DNA from: Uloborus plumipes
Taxonomy: Eukaryota > Arthropoda > Arachnida > Araneae > Uloboridae
NCBI GenBank assembly: GCA_038373865.1
Contig: JAXGGA010000481.1
Coordinates: forward strand, 62,001 to 126,000
DNA: 64,000 bases
Direction of reading: 5' to 3'
Shown: one piece after another, positions 23,571 through 35,961 of the stretch
Numbering within the stretch: position 1 is the first letter of the stretch
Layout: every line of letters starts with the position of its first letter
Notes under the pieces: generated by a model
Seen by the model: the letters and a program-made list of their open reading frames with translations, nothing else
Told to the model about the DNA's origin: nothing
Database searches by the model: none
Position numbers and translations under genes: made by a program

Positions 23571-24760
23571 GTGACAAAACTTTATTTATTCGTTAATTAC
23601 TTTTTACGTGTCTATTTCATCTGATGAGAGGGGCATATTTTGCTTTTCGAAATCAGCTCTAAGTGCTAAAAAGGTATGTTTGACATAATTTTCAGTCTCA
23701 GATAATCAAGAGAATAATGATCAGATGCGAGAATGCCGATGTCGATATACGGGAAAGTAGGCTCGTTTAGTTCTTGACATAACTTCTTGTTTCTCCTGAA
23801 CTCCAACGAACTGAAAGTCGTACCAGGTACTGATTGATTCGTAATATTTCAGGTTTTGTTAGTCTTATTGATTTTAAAATTTTTTTGCCTTTAATTAACT
23901 GTTATATTGGGAGCCTGAAATAGTGGTTTAAGAATTTTTAAACCTTCAGAATTTTTTTTGGCAAGCACTTTTCAGTAGCTGCGGAAGCGATTTTTCATGA
24001 AAAGAGTACTTTTTGAAGATACTTATAACTTTTTTATTTATAAATATATCAAAATGATTTAAAAACCACTTGATTGATCAGAAAATGATCTAAATTTATG
24101 TACTAGTTATTTTTCTGATAATTAGTAACAAATTTGAGCGAAATTGGCTGAAAAATAATATTTTTTGTGTGAAATTTTACATTTTTGGCATAAAAATATT
24201 AGTAGAAGAAATTAGGACTCTGTAAAAATGGGATGAATGATGTTAAATGGTGCTTCAAATAATTAAAAATTTAAAAACTTCATTTTACTAACGTTAATGA
24301 CTTAACAGATTAATCGTGACCGTATAGTGGCTCATACATTGCATAGCAATACCAAATTAAAAAAATGGGAATTTAAATCCCTGAATCAAAATATATAAAA
24401 ATGCTTTTTGAATAAAATCAAATCAACTCCAATTTTAACTTTCACTTCATTATTTATTTTTAAATTATAATTAATCCAATCATCAAATAGATAAGCATAG
24501 TTAATACTTAGACAAAATTATAACTTTCCAAATATCATAATATCTTCATCAATACTTAACAGAAAAAAAACACATATATTCAAATATTTCATCACTTACT
24601 TTATCCATCATAAAAAAAGAAACTCCAATTTTCCTACCATTAATTAAATGAAAAATACAATGAAATTTTTGCAGAAGGGGAGATTCGACGGCTCCCTCTT
24701 CAATTGCGAATCAAATCTTCAACCTTCACCTGGCACTGGATGAATAATCTTAGATGAAAT
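23571..24760. other. Unassigned AT-rich sequence
   Basis: No gene, terminal repeat or duplication was recognised. A CTGATGAG...CGAAAT string at 23619 was examined as a ribozyme and rejected. Confidence 0.5.
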
Positions 24761-24767
24761 CAGGCCC

Positions 24768-24885
24768 GGACTAACGCTCCGTCAGTCCGTGCCCCTGCAC
24801 GGAAGGAAAAATATTGAGGGGCGCAAAATTTGATTTTGAATTTTGAAAAATATTGAGGGGCGCAAAATTTGATTTTGAATGATTA
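24768..24885 (+). mobile_element. hAT-like left end with a 37-bp tandem duplication
   Basis: CAGGCCCGGACTAACG resembles a hAT terminus and the same family ends at 44863 in opposite orientation (TCCGGCCCTG). Inside, GAAAAATATTGAGGGGCGC with its TTTGATTTTGAAT tail occurs twice in tandem (about 24806-24880). No right end was found nearby. Confidence 0.45.
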
Positions 24886-24989
24886 GAAAATTCTAAAAAA
24901 AATCTAGAAAACAATAAAACTCTATTTTTCGTTACTTCAAAAAAATTTCCACTTCAACAAGTGGATACACTGAACACTAGAGGTGATAC

Positions 24990-25660
24990 GGCTATACAAT
25001 ACAGCTCCTCTGCGCTTCCTGCCTCGAAGCTGTAAACCCATTAACTATGGCGACAGGCCACACGCGAACAAAAGAAGCTGCCCGAAAGAGGGGTCCGGTG
25101 TCCGGTCCAGACATATGTACGCAGTTACTGCTAAATGTTTTCCAGACTGATGTCACCATGTCACTTCTTCCATCATAGGAATCTATTATGTCAGCGATTA
25201 TTTGTTGCTGCGTGTGGCCTTTCCTGGAGAATGTAGTTTCTTTATTCCGCTGGCTTAGGGGGCGGATAAGAATAGATGATATTACTTGAAATTTTAACAA
25301 TAATATGTTTGTTTTTAATTAACATTTGGCATTTTAAAATCTTTATAATACACCGTCATACATGCAGCCAGAAGATTAGTCATAATTTTCATTGGTCAAA
25401 ATTTTTTCTTAAGAAGAGGGGGGGGGGGGGGGGGCTAAAGTTTGTATATTAATAGTGTTGTAGTGTTCCAAAAACGATCCTGTACAAAGGTTTTGCTTGA
25501 CTTTTCTCACTGAAAATTGCGCCCTTCAATCTTCTTGTCGAGATAAAACCACCCTTTGCTTTTTCAAGAAACAAAAAGGCGCCCTCATTGCCTTTTCAAA
25601 TGAAAATTCAAATAAATAAATTTAAAAATAATTAAATAAGCCGCATGACAACATTACGGG
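24990..25660. other. Unassigned sequence with a short - strand frame and a G17 run
   Basis: A 102-codon frame on the - strand (25300-24992) is unlike its AT-rich neighbours in base composition, but I recognise no domain. A run of 17 G lies at 25418-25434. This may be the interior of a decayed element. Confidence 0.35.
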
Positions 25661-26274
25661 CATACTACGGCAACACTACAGGTGAAAGTTGGGTTGTCAC
25701 CCCTCTGGGGGGTGGGGCGGGGGATACCCAAAATGCATTTAAGAGTTTCTAAAATATATATAACTAAAATTTCATTTACTCTATCAAATTTCAAAAAGAA
25801 GTTTACATCACTTGAGCACAAAAAAATCGTTTTCTTCCTTTCATTTTACGTTTATTATCCGCTCAGACAAAAACAGCTATCTGTAGGCGTCTGATTATCT
25901 GAAGTTGCTTTTTCAAAATGTATATATAAGAGTCTTACGATATGTAAATATGTGTGTAATAAATAAGAGGGCCCTGGTGACATCCCTGTTAGCTAATATA
26001 CCTTAACAAAATATTTTATTGGGTTTGCTGTAATTTGCTTTTAATGGTTCCTGTTTTCATTAAAAGTTTTTTTTATGTTTTAAATAAAGAATCACTATCT
26101 GGACCATTTTCAACCGTTGGGACCTTTTGAACCTCTTAAAAGACCTCTTAAGAAGTAGGTCTTGGTATTTTTTTCCACCGTTTAAATGAGGAAACTTTTA
26201 ATCCATAATTTAGTACACATAGAATACGGGTTTACTATTCAAAAATTTACTTTTTTACTGTTATTATTTAACAA

Positions 26275-26660
26275 CCCTAGTAGCACATATCGTACGACGA
26301 TATCGCAAAATTACCAATGCTATATCGCTGCGTCAACGGGTCACGATATCTAACGATGCCTAATCCGACAGATCGTAAAACATCTTGGCGATATCGTGTG
26401 CGATATTACAGCGATAACGTAAGCGTTATTGTGGCGTCATCGTTTTGCCCCTAAATGCGATATCTTACTATATCGCTAAAGCGTCATCGTGACAATAACG
26501 TAAGCGTCATTGTGGCGTCATCGTCTTGCCAGTAATTACGACATCTTACTGTATCGTTTCGCGCCATTGTGACAATAACGTAAACGACATCGTTTTGCCC
26601 TTTCTTACGATATTTTACTAGATCGTTTAAGCGTCATTTTGACAATAACGTATGTGCTCT
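26275..26660 (+). repeat. Left inverted terminus with CGATATCG subrepeats
   Basis: It opens CCCTAGTAGCACATATCGTA and carries about three diverged 90-bp units with AACGTAAGCGTCATTGTG, GCGTCATCGTTTTGCC and CGATATCTTACTATATCG. The opening recurs inverted at 37494. Self-complementary CGATATCG words are frequent. Confidence 0.65.
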
Positions 26661-29171
26661 GGAGACTAAAACCTCCCCACTAACTCATGTTATAGAAATT
26701 TACTCATATATATATATAGAAATTATAAAAGATACATCACTTACCAATCAATATGAAATTTCATCAAATTCAATTTAACACATTAAATTTTACGTAGGTG
26801 TTATCTGCATAATAAAATGATAGCTTACTTCAAAATTCTCTTCTGCTCCATTTATGCACTTTCATACAATGGCCATACTTGTTTCACTTCTTCCCTTTTA
26901 CATTTCTGTTGTACTTTAGCAACCAGCAAGATCATTATTATGACAAAATTAATTTTTTTTGCCTATAAAAATGACCCAACTAGTGTGGAAATTTCATTTT
27001 CAAAACTGCTGAAAACAAAATACATTTTAATTTTAATCATCATATCAAATAAATATGACCAACATAAAATTCATGTTACTGCATTGAAACAAAGTAGTGC
27101 TACATTGAGTACTAAGTCTATTTGGCTAATTTTTCGAGTATTCGACACTTGACTGAATTTCTGAATTTAGAGTGTGCTGGCCAATTCTGTGCAGTTGTAA
27201 AAATCAACTATATTTTTCAGTACGAAATAGTGTCATACCGAGTAGCAGTAGTCAAGAAATAAAGTACAAAATATTCGTTGTGTTGACAGAACACTACTTA
27301 ATATACGAGAAAATTTTTACACTTATCAGAATATTAATATGAATTTAGAACATATCATTTTCAGGGCCGTCGCTAGCTGAAATATCTGGGGGGGGTGTTG
27401 AGAATTTGGCGGCCCTGCTGGGCTCATCATATAAGGGGGGGGGGGGTTCTCCCTTGAATTATTCATCATTCCAAACCACGCTATATACAGAGATGCATTA
27501 TAGCAGTCGAAAAGGTGAGAGAATGATTCTTCAAAATTAATGCAAGAAAATTTTGAATAGTAGTTTTGTAAAATTTCTGGATATTATTGCTATAAAAATT
27601 ATTTTTCTCTGAAGAGAAAAAGTGCACCATTCCCCTTTTATTTATTTTTTATTTATAAGAACTGACAATAAACGAAATCACCTTTCATAGTTTGGAGCTA
27701 ATTTGTAAATCGTAAATATTTTGTTAAAATTTTATGGATCAAAAATGCCCTTGCATATAAGTCGCATAGTTCAGTCATAATGTGCAAAGAAAAGGGCTAA
27801 ATTCGCAAAATCGCGATGTAGTTTTGATTTTTGAATGTTATTTGGGTCCCCTAGGGTAGTGTAAATCTAAGTTTGCAGTTTTCTAAAACTTGTGCTTGCC
27901 ACGTAACTCGCGAAAAACTGCGAAATTTTCCGAATTTTTTCATTGTTTCCTTTATAACTCCTTAACTATTAGTCTTACAGAGCTTCATTTGTGCTTAAAA
28001 TGTTTCAAATTTAGTGCGAGCTTTTCAAATACTATCTTTGTAGTTTTAGAATTTCAAGTGATAAAATTTCATTAAATGAATCATTGCTTGACGCGAATAA
28101 CCAAATTAAACTGGTGATCAATAGAAAGTAACTCTTTTCATGCTGTCTCTTAAATTGATTAAAAATGAGAGGGAAAATATACAACAAAAACTGAGTTTTT
28201 CTTATTTTAGAATCGTTTAAAAGTATGCAACTCATTCGAAACAAATGATTGAAAAACGTTTCAGACAGTTATTAAAGCATATAAAATTATCCCCTTTTTT
28301 AATTAACATCTACTAGATTAAATCAGCCTCTGTTAAAGTCATAACACCAATTTTTCTAGAGGTACTTCTAGAATCGAGAAATATGGTTACTAAACAAGCT
28401 TCGGAGTTATTAATAGGCAAAATTAAAACGTCTGCTTCTATTTGTTTATTTTTAGTTTCATATGACAGCTTAACAAAAAATAATATTGTTAATAGAATAC
28501 TTCAAAATCAAAACTTAAATTTAAATGAAGCAAAAAAAGAAAAAAAAAACTATCAGATAAAGGTTAATTTTTATAAATAAAAACATAATAAAAGTACAGA
28601 TAAAGAGAGCTGTAATTTCCTTTAATTCTTTTAATTCATAAAACTGCTGTACTTTTATAAATTATAAAATATAGCTGTATTAAGTACAGCTGTTAAATAT
28701 ATCGTTTGAGGTACTTCAATTTTCCGCAGGCTGTAAGAAATTCCCGTTGATTTTCGACACAAAACGACGCCTTTTTTCTGCAAAACAGCCTTGTACAATT
28801 ACATTTAAGTCCCGCGCATTTGTTTGTTTCCTTTTTCACCGAAAAAACTGGTCAATGAGCAATTTTGCGTCGTTTGACTGCGATGTGACTTAGAAAAAAA
28901 ATCTGGAATATCACAGTAACTGTGTTTCACAATATTCACCAATATATGCGATTTTCATTTTGATGGTCTGAGGAAGTTGAAAGAGCCTCTTCAATGTGCC
29001 GCAGAGAGAACCGCATTTAATTCTTTTTCCCCCTTTCTTTTTTAATTTCAGTATAATAAACTTTCATTATTATTATTATTATTTCTTCAAATTTACTACA
29101 TAAAAAAATTCATTCGGTCCCAACACAAAGTGAAAAGTGATAAATTTTCTTTTTAATTATCTTCAATTTAA

Positions 29172-30079
29172 GGTAGTAGTCTGGTAACTTATGACTATTT
29201 TCGTGACTTCTTTGGAGGGTGGTTTTTTATAGGAAAATAAAAATGAATGATCTTGAATATTAAGAGTGTTTTTATTTACATATTGAAAATAAAAAAAAAA
29301 TATTTGAAAAAAATTAATAGTTTATTACTATTATTATTGTCACTCAAAGTTGGAACCTCAAAAAATATGCACGTGGGTGGCCCGGGTGATTTTGGCTCTT
29401 GATGTTATCTGAAATCAAATATTCTTGATTATTCTTAATCTATAGACATGTCATTCTGGTCGGAACTACTGAAGTTAAATTTCAAGTGTAAATAACAAAA
29501 TGGCGGACTTTGAAAAAAAAAGTCCTTTTATTTTAGCAAAGAAAGGATTGTAAAATAAAAAGTTAGGGGAGAAAAAAATTCTGGTTAGTATCGACGAGAA
29601 CTATTGTATAACAGCCTGTTAAAATTTGAAAGCAATCGGTTCAGTAGAAAAAAAGTTAGGACCCCCGGGCCGACCAAAAAAACAATGTTTTGAGAAAAAC
29701 GCGTTTAAAGTTCAACAACAAATTTTCATAAGTAAACTTATACTTACGTCAATCGTCTATGCCTGGAGCGGCATTTATATTTGAAATATATATTATATAT
29801 ACATAAATATATGTATAAATATATATAATAGAATAACAGAGTCAACCCAGGTATAAAAATGCGCGCAAACAATAGAAGGATCCAAGCGGTTGCAGCTGCC
29901 AGTCGACCTTAAAGGTTGGACTCCGGGGCGCTCTGGGAAACTCGTTATAACTCCCGAAATATTTCGAATTTCTGTCTGAAATTTTCACAGTATATTCTCA
30001 AAACATTGTACTTTCAAATTAAGTTTAAAAAAAATTTTTTTTTTTCGATTTTTTGAACCCAAGTTACCAGACTACTACC
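29172..30079. mobile_element. 908-bp MITE with GGTAGTAGTCTGGTAACTT ends
   Basis: The 19-bp terminal inverted repeats GGTAGTAGTCTGGTAACTT / AAGTTACCAGACTACTACC are perfect. TTAA borders both sides (29168-29171, 30080-30083). TTAA suggests piggyBac; a TAA reading with GG-starting ends would suggest PIF/Harbinger. There is no coding sequence. It is nested in the 3.4-kb hAT. Confidence 0.8.
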
Positions 30080-30119
30080 TTAAACATTGCACTATCTTTC
30101 GATAATGGTATTTTGTGTC

Positions 30120-30290
30120 ATTTTCTTTAATTTAAATTTATTTAAAATATAAAATTTTTACGGCCCCTGCATATTATCTTTTTTTCCCTTTTAATTATTG
30201 CATCGATCATTTATTTTAATTTATTTAAAATATAAAATTTGGCGGCCCTCTGCATATATTCTTTTTTTTTAAATATTGCATCGATCTTGT
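30120..30290 (+). repeat. Two-copy ~90-bp tandem duplication
   Basis: TTTATTTAAAATATAAAATTT, CGGCCC..TGCATAT, a T run and ATTGCATCGAT appear twice in the same order (from about 30127 and about 30218). It lies within the 3.4-kb hAT. Confidence 0.75.
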
Positions 30291-30514
30291 TGAATTATGT
30301 ATACATAATTTGATTTATGTTTTATTAATTTAACTAATTTTAGTTACACAGGTTCGCGTGTCTTTTAAAGTTCTCGCACATATTAATACAGTACTTTTCT
30401 TTTCCAAACTGGGCCAGGGCGACCTATAGTTTCCCGTTTACATGACCCCATGAACGAGAAAATTTCGTACTTTTCGCAACGAATATTGCTGTGAAGGAAT
30501 CTTAACTATTTTTC

Positions 30515-30560
30515 GCGGCCCCAATTATTTATTTTTGATAAGTAATAATTGGGGCCGCGG
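30515..30560. repeat. Short perfect hairpin
   Basis: CGCGGCCCCAATTATT (from 30515) and AATAATTGGGGCCGCGG are inverted repeats around a loop of about 14 nt. It stands out as a GC-rich hairpin in AT-rich DNA inside the 3.4-kb hAT. Confidence 0.8.
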
Positions 30561-31527
30561 AAAATACAGGACATTTTTAAAAATTCAGGTTTACTGATAT
30601 TCTTAATAATGTTTAAATTATTTCGCTTCTCTTTTAAATTTCATTTAAAGTCCTGAAATATTTTTCTAAAATTTCATTTTAATAATAAAATAAAATCGGC
30701 GGCCCTTTTCTTCAGAAAAGTGGGGGGGGGTGTAGCACCCCCCCACACCCCCCCTTGCCGACGGCCCTGATCATTTTATTTCATTCATCTCAATTTGAAA
30801 AATATTTATGACAGGTCAAAATATTTGAATGCGAAGATTTTAAAACCATAAGTAAAAAATAATAATTTTAGGGGAGAAAAAGGTGCCATTAAGCGAGATG
30901 AAATTTAAACCAATTTATAAATTATTATAGTTCTCTTTGATAGTAGAAATTATCTAGTTTTGACGATTTTTGTTTGTAGTAAAATTTTTTGGATAACGAA
31001 TTCTTCATATTTTCTAACTTTACCGTGTTCTTTTAACCTTTGGAATGAAAGCCCAAAATGGACATTGGTTTGTGCTATAATATGAAAAATTGGTAGTAAG
31101 TGTTGAATTCTCAGATCCCACCTTCCACATAAACAGCACATAGCATACAAAAGTATGCTACATTTTAGTGTCTCAGAAATCTCTATTTAATTACTGAAGA
31201 AGCAACAAATGCATAGCAAGTTTTCTTTGCATTCATTTCACATATAGAGTGAAATTTTCTTAAATTTGTGTGAGTGCTTTTATATATGATTAACTCTTTT
31301 TATGAGTCGAGCAGTGGTAACTGATTGCGTGATGAAAATTGCAACTCAAATAATATTTTTCGTCTCAAATAAAAATTCTTTGTACTCTCTCATTCATAGC
31401 TAACTTTTACAACTACTTGGTCGAGTCAAAATTTGGCAAATGTGGCAAATCCGCATAATATCTAGCACAAGCATTTACCGAGTACTCTGTGCGACATTAA
31501 TATATAATTAGGTGTGACACTAATATA

Positions 31528-32280
31528 TACCGGATTACCCCACATTAGCCGGTGTTCCACAAAATTCAAGGGTCACCAGATTTTCAATAACTATTGCCTG
31601 GTTCTTTCCAGCATGCCAGTATAACCAAGGTTAGAAAAAAAAAAAAATTAATACCATAACAAATACATATTCAACTTAAAAAAATAATATAAATTTTATA
31701 CTGGTGTGCTAAGCTTAAGTCATACCTGCACTTTTTGTCAAAATTGAATTATTATCATCAGGTAATTCTTTGTAACGTATAAAACCTAAATATATTGTTT
31801 TATGGTTATTTGTGAATGGGAAATATTAAAATAAAATTTTTGAAAAAGTATCTAAATGAAATTTATGGAAGCATAAAACTTTAAAAAGGTTTATTATTTC
31901 AAGCTCAGCTGCAAATACCATTTTTGTGCCCAGCACGGTAGTATATATCATTTTATTAGTATTTGTAGTCAATTTAATTTTGTAGAAATATTAATTAACT
32001 ATAGCAAATAACACACCATCAAACCACCACAATGTTTTTCCTCTCAGCAACCAGAAACTTATTGGTTGGTTTTAAAAAAAGAGGTTACTTTGGGAATTTA
32101 TTATGATTTTTCCTTGTAGTGATTTGATTTACGGTTAAAACTGGGAGGGAAGGGATTTACTTTTTCTTTGTTGCAAAATGAACCTTGAACTATCCGCCAT
32201 GACGGAAAATTCGAACTTCTGGCCATGCTAGTGAACCTCATTTTTCCCGCCATGCCGGCTAATTCAGATTGCTATGGTAA
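31528..32280. mobile_element. MITE related to the pogo-like element at 2.2 kb
   Basis: ATTAGCCGG motifs face each other near 31550 and 32250. Inner arms at 31701-31756 and 31906-31941 are inverted copies of a GTGCTAAGC...TGCA module also present in the element at 2235-2680. The exact ends are unclear; TA-rich borders fit a TA target. Confidence 0.45.
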
Positions 32281-32727
32281 TATATTATAAGGGAAGATGA
32301 AACAATTTTTACTGATGAAAAATGTATTCAATTATATTATTCATGACTTAACTTCCGCTTGATTCAAAAACTATGACTATATTTTACGTAAGAGAAGAAA
32401 AAAGTACCTTGGTAAAGTATAAATTCAAAAAATTTACTGCTAACATAAATCATTCAGTATGGCTTAGTAGAAAATATTTTTTTGAATTTAATTGGGTTTT
32501 GTTTTTGTTGTTTTTCAATGAAATTTACACTGAATTTACACTTTTTGTACACCCCCCCCCCTCGAGTTCAAAATGCAAGCCTGTTTCAGTGGGTCAATTC
32601 GATTACTAAATCATCAAAAAGAATTATTTGATAACCAAGCATTTGACAGTATATACATTCTACTAAAACACTATTTAAATGAAACAGTCGAGAAGCAATT
32701 ATTTGATTAAAAATTCATTCATACCAC

Positions 32728-32830
32728 AGGGGTGTCCAATGTTCATTCCGCAAGGATGATGGTGCATTCCTAAAAAATAAAGAATCCCCCCGCCTCCAGA
32801 AGGATACCTCCTAAAAAAAGAAAAGAGTAC
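32728..32830 (+). mobile_element. hAT-type left end (solo)
   Basis: CAGGGGTGTCCAATGTTC is a hAT-like terminus and leads into repeated CATTCC/CTCCTAAAA words. No matching right end was found in the window. Confidence 0.4.
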
Positions 32831-33484
32831 TACGGCTTATGAACTTCAATGCTGCAGTCTGCGTCAAACTTCCAGTGGGTAACCTTGCACATAATGCTCT
32901 AGACTAGGAAGTTTGAATGATTGCCACCGTTGATCAGAGTCAAAACGTCAAAACAAATGGTCGGCACTTTTGCTTTTTTTGTTGCAACTTTTTTAATGAA
33001 GTATTTTCATACAGCGTTTAAAAAAACCTGTTTTTTTTTTTTTTCAAAAGCCCAGCCCACCCAAGAGGCGGATCAAGTGAAGTGCGGAGCGGTAAGAGTT
33101 TTCAAGTAAGAATTCCCAAGCGGTAAGAGTTTTGGGGGCCCCCTCCACCCCACTCTAAAAAGGGGGAGAACCCCTCCCTCCCCCGAGAAAAAAAACCAAT
33201 ACAGTTTACCAATATTTTTTATTTACATACCTCATATAAATTATGTGATCATAAATGTTTGGAAATGTGCAAGACATCCCTCTAGCAGCTAGATAAATAT
33301 TATGACACGAGAGACTTAAATTGTCTGAATTTTCAGACGTTCTTTTGAAGGTTGCTCTTTACAGGTGCAAAAAATTTGGGGGCAACTAAACCGGATCATA
33401 TTGGACTATATTAATTAATCTGGTAACGGCTGTAAAATAAAAACAAACGAACAAACGATAGTTTAGTTGGTTAGTAAAAGCTAT

Positions 33485-33890
33485 AGCCACCGTATTGGAG
33501 CTTTAGAATCCAGTCGAACTGTGGGGCCCTATAGCATAATATCATAATTTAAAACAACGGTAAACGAAATTGGGGGCCCCTCTGCCGGTCCACATAGGCC
33601 TATTGATATAAATTCCTGTCGAGCGTAGGTCATCGTCCTTTAAAATATTTAGGAAAAAAATTTGGGGCTGCCAGAGCGGGGCCCCTAGGTTGGACCTTAT
33701 TAGCCTATTGGTATATATTAGTCCCGGGCTGCAAAAAAGCTTGTTTGTTTAGCTACAGGTTGCAGTTATATCAAAAACCAGTGCATTCGAATTTTAGATT
33801 CTAGGAGAATTTCGGGGCCCCATGGCGCATCCCGGGTCGACGGGCCCCACGCGGCCGCTTAGTCCGCGTACCGTTGGACCCGACTCTGAG
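33485..33890. repeat. GC-rich GGGGCCCC repeat block
   Basis: GGGGCCCC-type palindromes recur at about 33520, 33575, 33680 and 33815. Phrases such as CCTATTGGTATATATTAGTC / CCTATTGATATAAATTCCTG recur about 120 bp apart, so this is a diverged tandem array. It ends GTTGGACCCGACTCTG, which looks like an element terminus. Confidence 0.5.
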
Positions 33891-34504
33891 CCCACCTGGG
33901 TTTTTTAATGAAAAACCCGGGCTTTTTCAAGAATCATTATAAAAAATCATTCTCTATTCAAACATTGTACGCCTACTTTTATACTTTTCATTGAATCAGG
34001 GAGTCATGAAGAGAGGCCACAGTGACCTCCAGAAAAATTCTTATTCCGCAAATTTTGAAACAGCATTGTAATATTGATTTTTTTAAAATTGATATTACAT
34101 TTTGAAATTGAATTGAATTCACATAGATTAGAATAATAATTGCCTATTTTGATCTTCCAAGTATTTAAAAGAAAAACAAATAATGTGAAACTCATGTGTA
34201 ATTTTATTTCTAATACAGCTAATAAGTTGTCAGGAAAAGAAGATGGGGATGTCTGGACCTGCACTAGCCAGGATTAAATATTGTAGTAAACTAAATATTA
34301 TAACAAAATTGATCAATACCAATTTATAGGCTTAGTATTGATTAAAATATTTGTAATATTTAGTTTGTTTCCAAAACAAATGTTTTCAATATGCAGTAAA
34401 TTTTGAAAAAACCCACTTTACCGACATAGTGGGTTTTTTCAAGTGAACTCACCCGAAAAAACCTGGATGGTTTTTTTCGGGCTGGGCTCGTTTTGGCGAA
34501 CCCT
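33891..34504. mobile_element. hAT-like element, left end damaged
   Basis: The right end reads TCGTTTTGGCGAACCCTG, the inverse of a CAGGGTTCGCC start. Inside it GCCCGAAAAAAACC-type text is mirrored at the left (GGGTTTTTTAATGAAAAACC, 33898 on). The left terminus seems cut off by the preceding GC-rich block. No coding content is recognised. Confidence 0.45.
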
Positions 34505-34708
34505 GTATTCATACAGCAAAAATTAAATGACTTATTTGATGTTTGTAATAGCAACAAGAAATTAAGGGATTGTGATAGAGCAACTGGCAAAGGAATAAAT
34601 TAATGTGATCGAAAAGAAAAAAACGAGAGGGACAACAAACAAAATAGAAAGGGTAATAGCAGAAGAGTATTTTCATAGCACAATTAATTTTTAACAAATA
34701 AATAAAAA

Positions 34709-35428
34709 CTAGGTGACCCGTGCGGAATTCCGCAGAAAAAAAAACTTTAAACTTAAAATTTAATACGACAATTTTTATTGGCTTCATTTGCACAACATCG
34801 CCATCTACTACCGTCGTTCTGACAACTTTTCAAAGAGATCAAAGACACGTTTACTTTTACAACTACTACAAAAGTGATATCCTATATTAAAATCAAATAT
34901 CCAAGGCTACTACTAAACTAAATACTAACGTTATCGCAAAACTACCATAGTATTTTGAAACAATAAAAGTTACAATTAAGGTTTACAGAGCTAAGCCTTG
35001 GCTTGAAATGTCGCATTTAAAATTGATTTGAACAACAATGGTAAAACGATTTTAACCGTTGAGCAAAAAATTTAACTTTTTCAAACTTCAATCGCTTATA
35101 AGTCGCTTAAAAGTGGATTTTCGAGATTCTCGTTACGCGGCGCTAGCGGAGAAACGTTCTAAAGAACGCATTTTTTTTAATCTTTCGAATGAAATCAAAA
35201 TGGAGACGATACGACAATTATTTCGCTAGATAGAGTCAATTTTGTGCCCAAAAATTGAAGTTCGAATAAAAAACGAACCGACACTTTTTAGAGGGTGGGT
35301 CTAATTTTCGTCAATAGCCCGCGGGATAAGCTTCAAAATCATAAATTTTCATGCAATTCGATAAAGAAATGAGCGAGTTTCGACCGGGTATAGGATTCGG
35401 CTTAGAGAAATAATATATGGAGACATGA
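34709..35428 (-). mobile_element. 720-bp non-autonomous Helitron
   Basis: Read on the - strand, the 3' end is a TGCGGAATTCCGCA hairpin (34734-34721), then CGGGTCAC and CTAG, followed by host T: the Helitron 3' signature (hairpin plus CTRR). The 5' end is placed at TCATGTCTCCATATATT after a host A (35429), giving the A/T target. There is no terminal inverted repeat or duplication, as expected. No Rep/helicase is present. The 3' end is secure; the 5' end is less so. Confidence 0.65.
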
Positions 35429-35961
35429 TGGCCATTTATGGCAACTAGTTGCCATTTTCCATGAAATGGTCGCCCTTTAATCTACAGCTTTACCTGCAAA
35501 CTTCTTATTACAAAGTTTTCTAGTGGGCGGGGAGAGCCAATTTGTAAAAACATATTTCAAACACAGGAGGGGAACAGCAATTGATCAACCCAACCAGACA
35601 CAGAAAATTTTTTATACTGTCTGTGAACAAATAATTTCTAAAAAAATTTTGCAAAAAACTGCTGAACTTGTCGAAAGTCTTGTTTCGTTACCCACTGCAA
35701 AAAGTAAAATTATAATATATATACATTATCACTATGCAACCATTATGTTTTTTTTTTTTTGTTTTGTTTTTGTTATATTTAATCCTTTTTCAGTACTATT
35801 AACCAAGGACACCTCAAAATTAGAGTCCCACATTTATGTCGTCAAAAAAAAGTGATAATACAGAAATGTAGTTCAAAATTACCAAAATTGTCCGCAAACT
35901 TTGAAAATTTTCTGTGAACGGTGTTCACATGTATCTATATTATCTCGTATAACCCCCAATC

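Larger units (their letters stand above)
27362..30769. mobile_element. 3.4-kb hAT element without recognisable transposase
   Basis: The ends CAGGGCCGTCGCTAG and GCCGACGGCCCTG are inverted, with G runs just inside (27388-27395, 27435-27446, 30722-30730). ATCATTTT is duplicated exactly at 27354-27361 and 30770-30777. A younger MITE is nested at 29172-30079. No frame in it resembles a transposase, so it is large but non-autonomous. Confidence 0.9.

Noticed and set aside
23615..23665. CTGATGAG...CGAAAT with a wobble-rich stem II
   Set aside because: Stem II needs three G-U pairs in a row, and no complementary strand for stem I or a placed stem III was found.
24992..25300. 102-codon frame on the - strand
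   Set aside because: Composition is unusual, but there is no domain, splice context or repeat match to support a gene.
35523..35855. 110-codon frame on the + strand
   Set aside because: No recognised motif; the second half is poly-T derived. The first half is left open.
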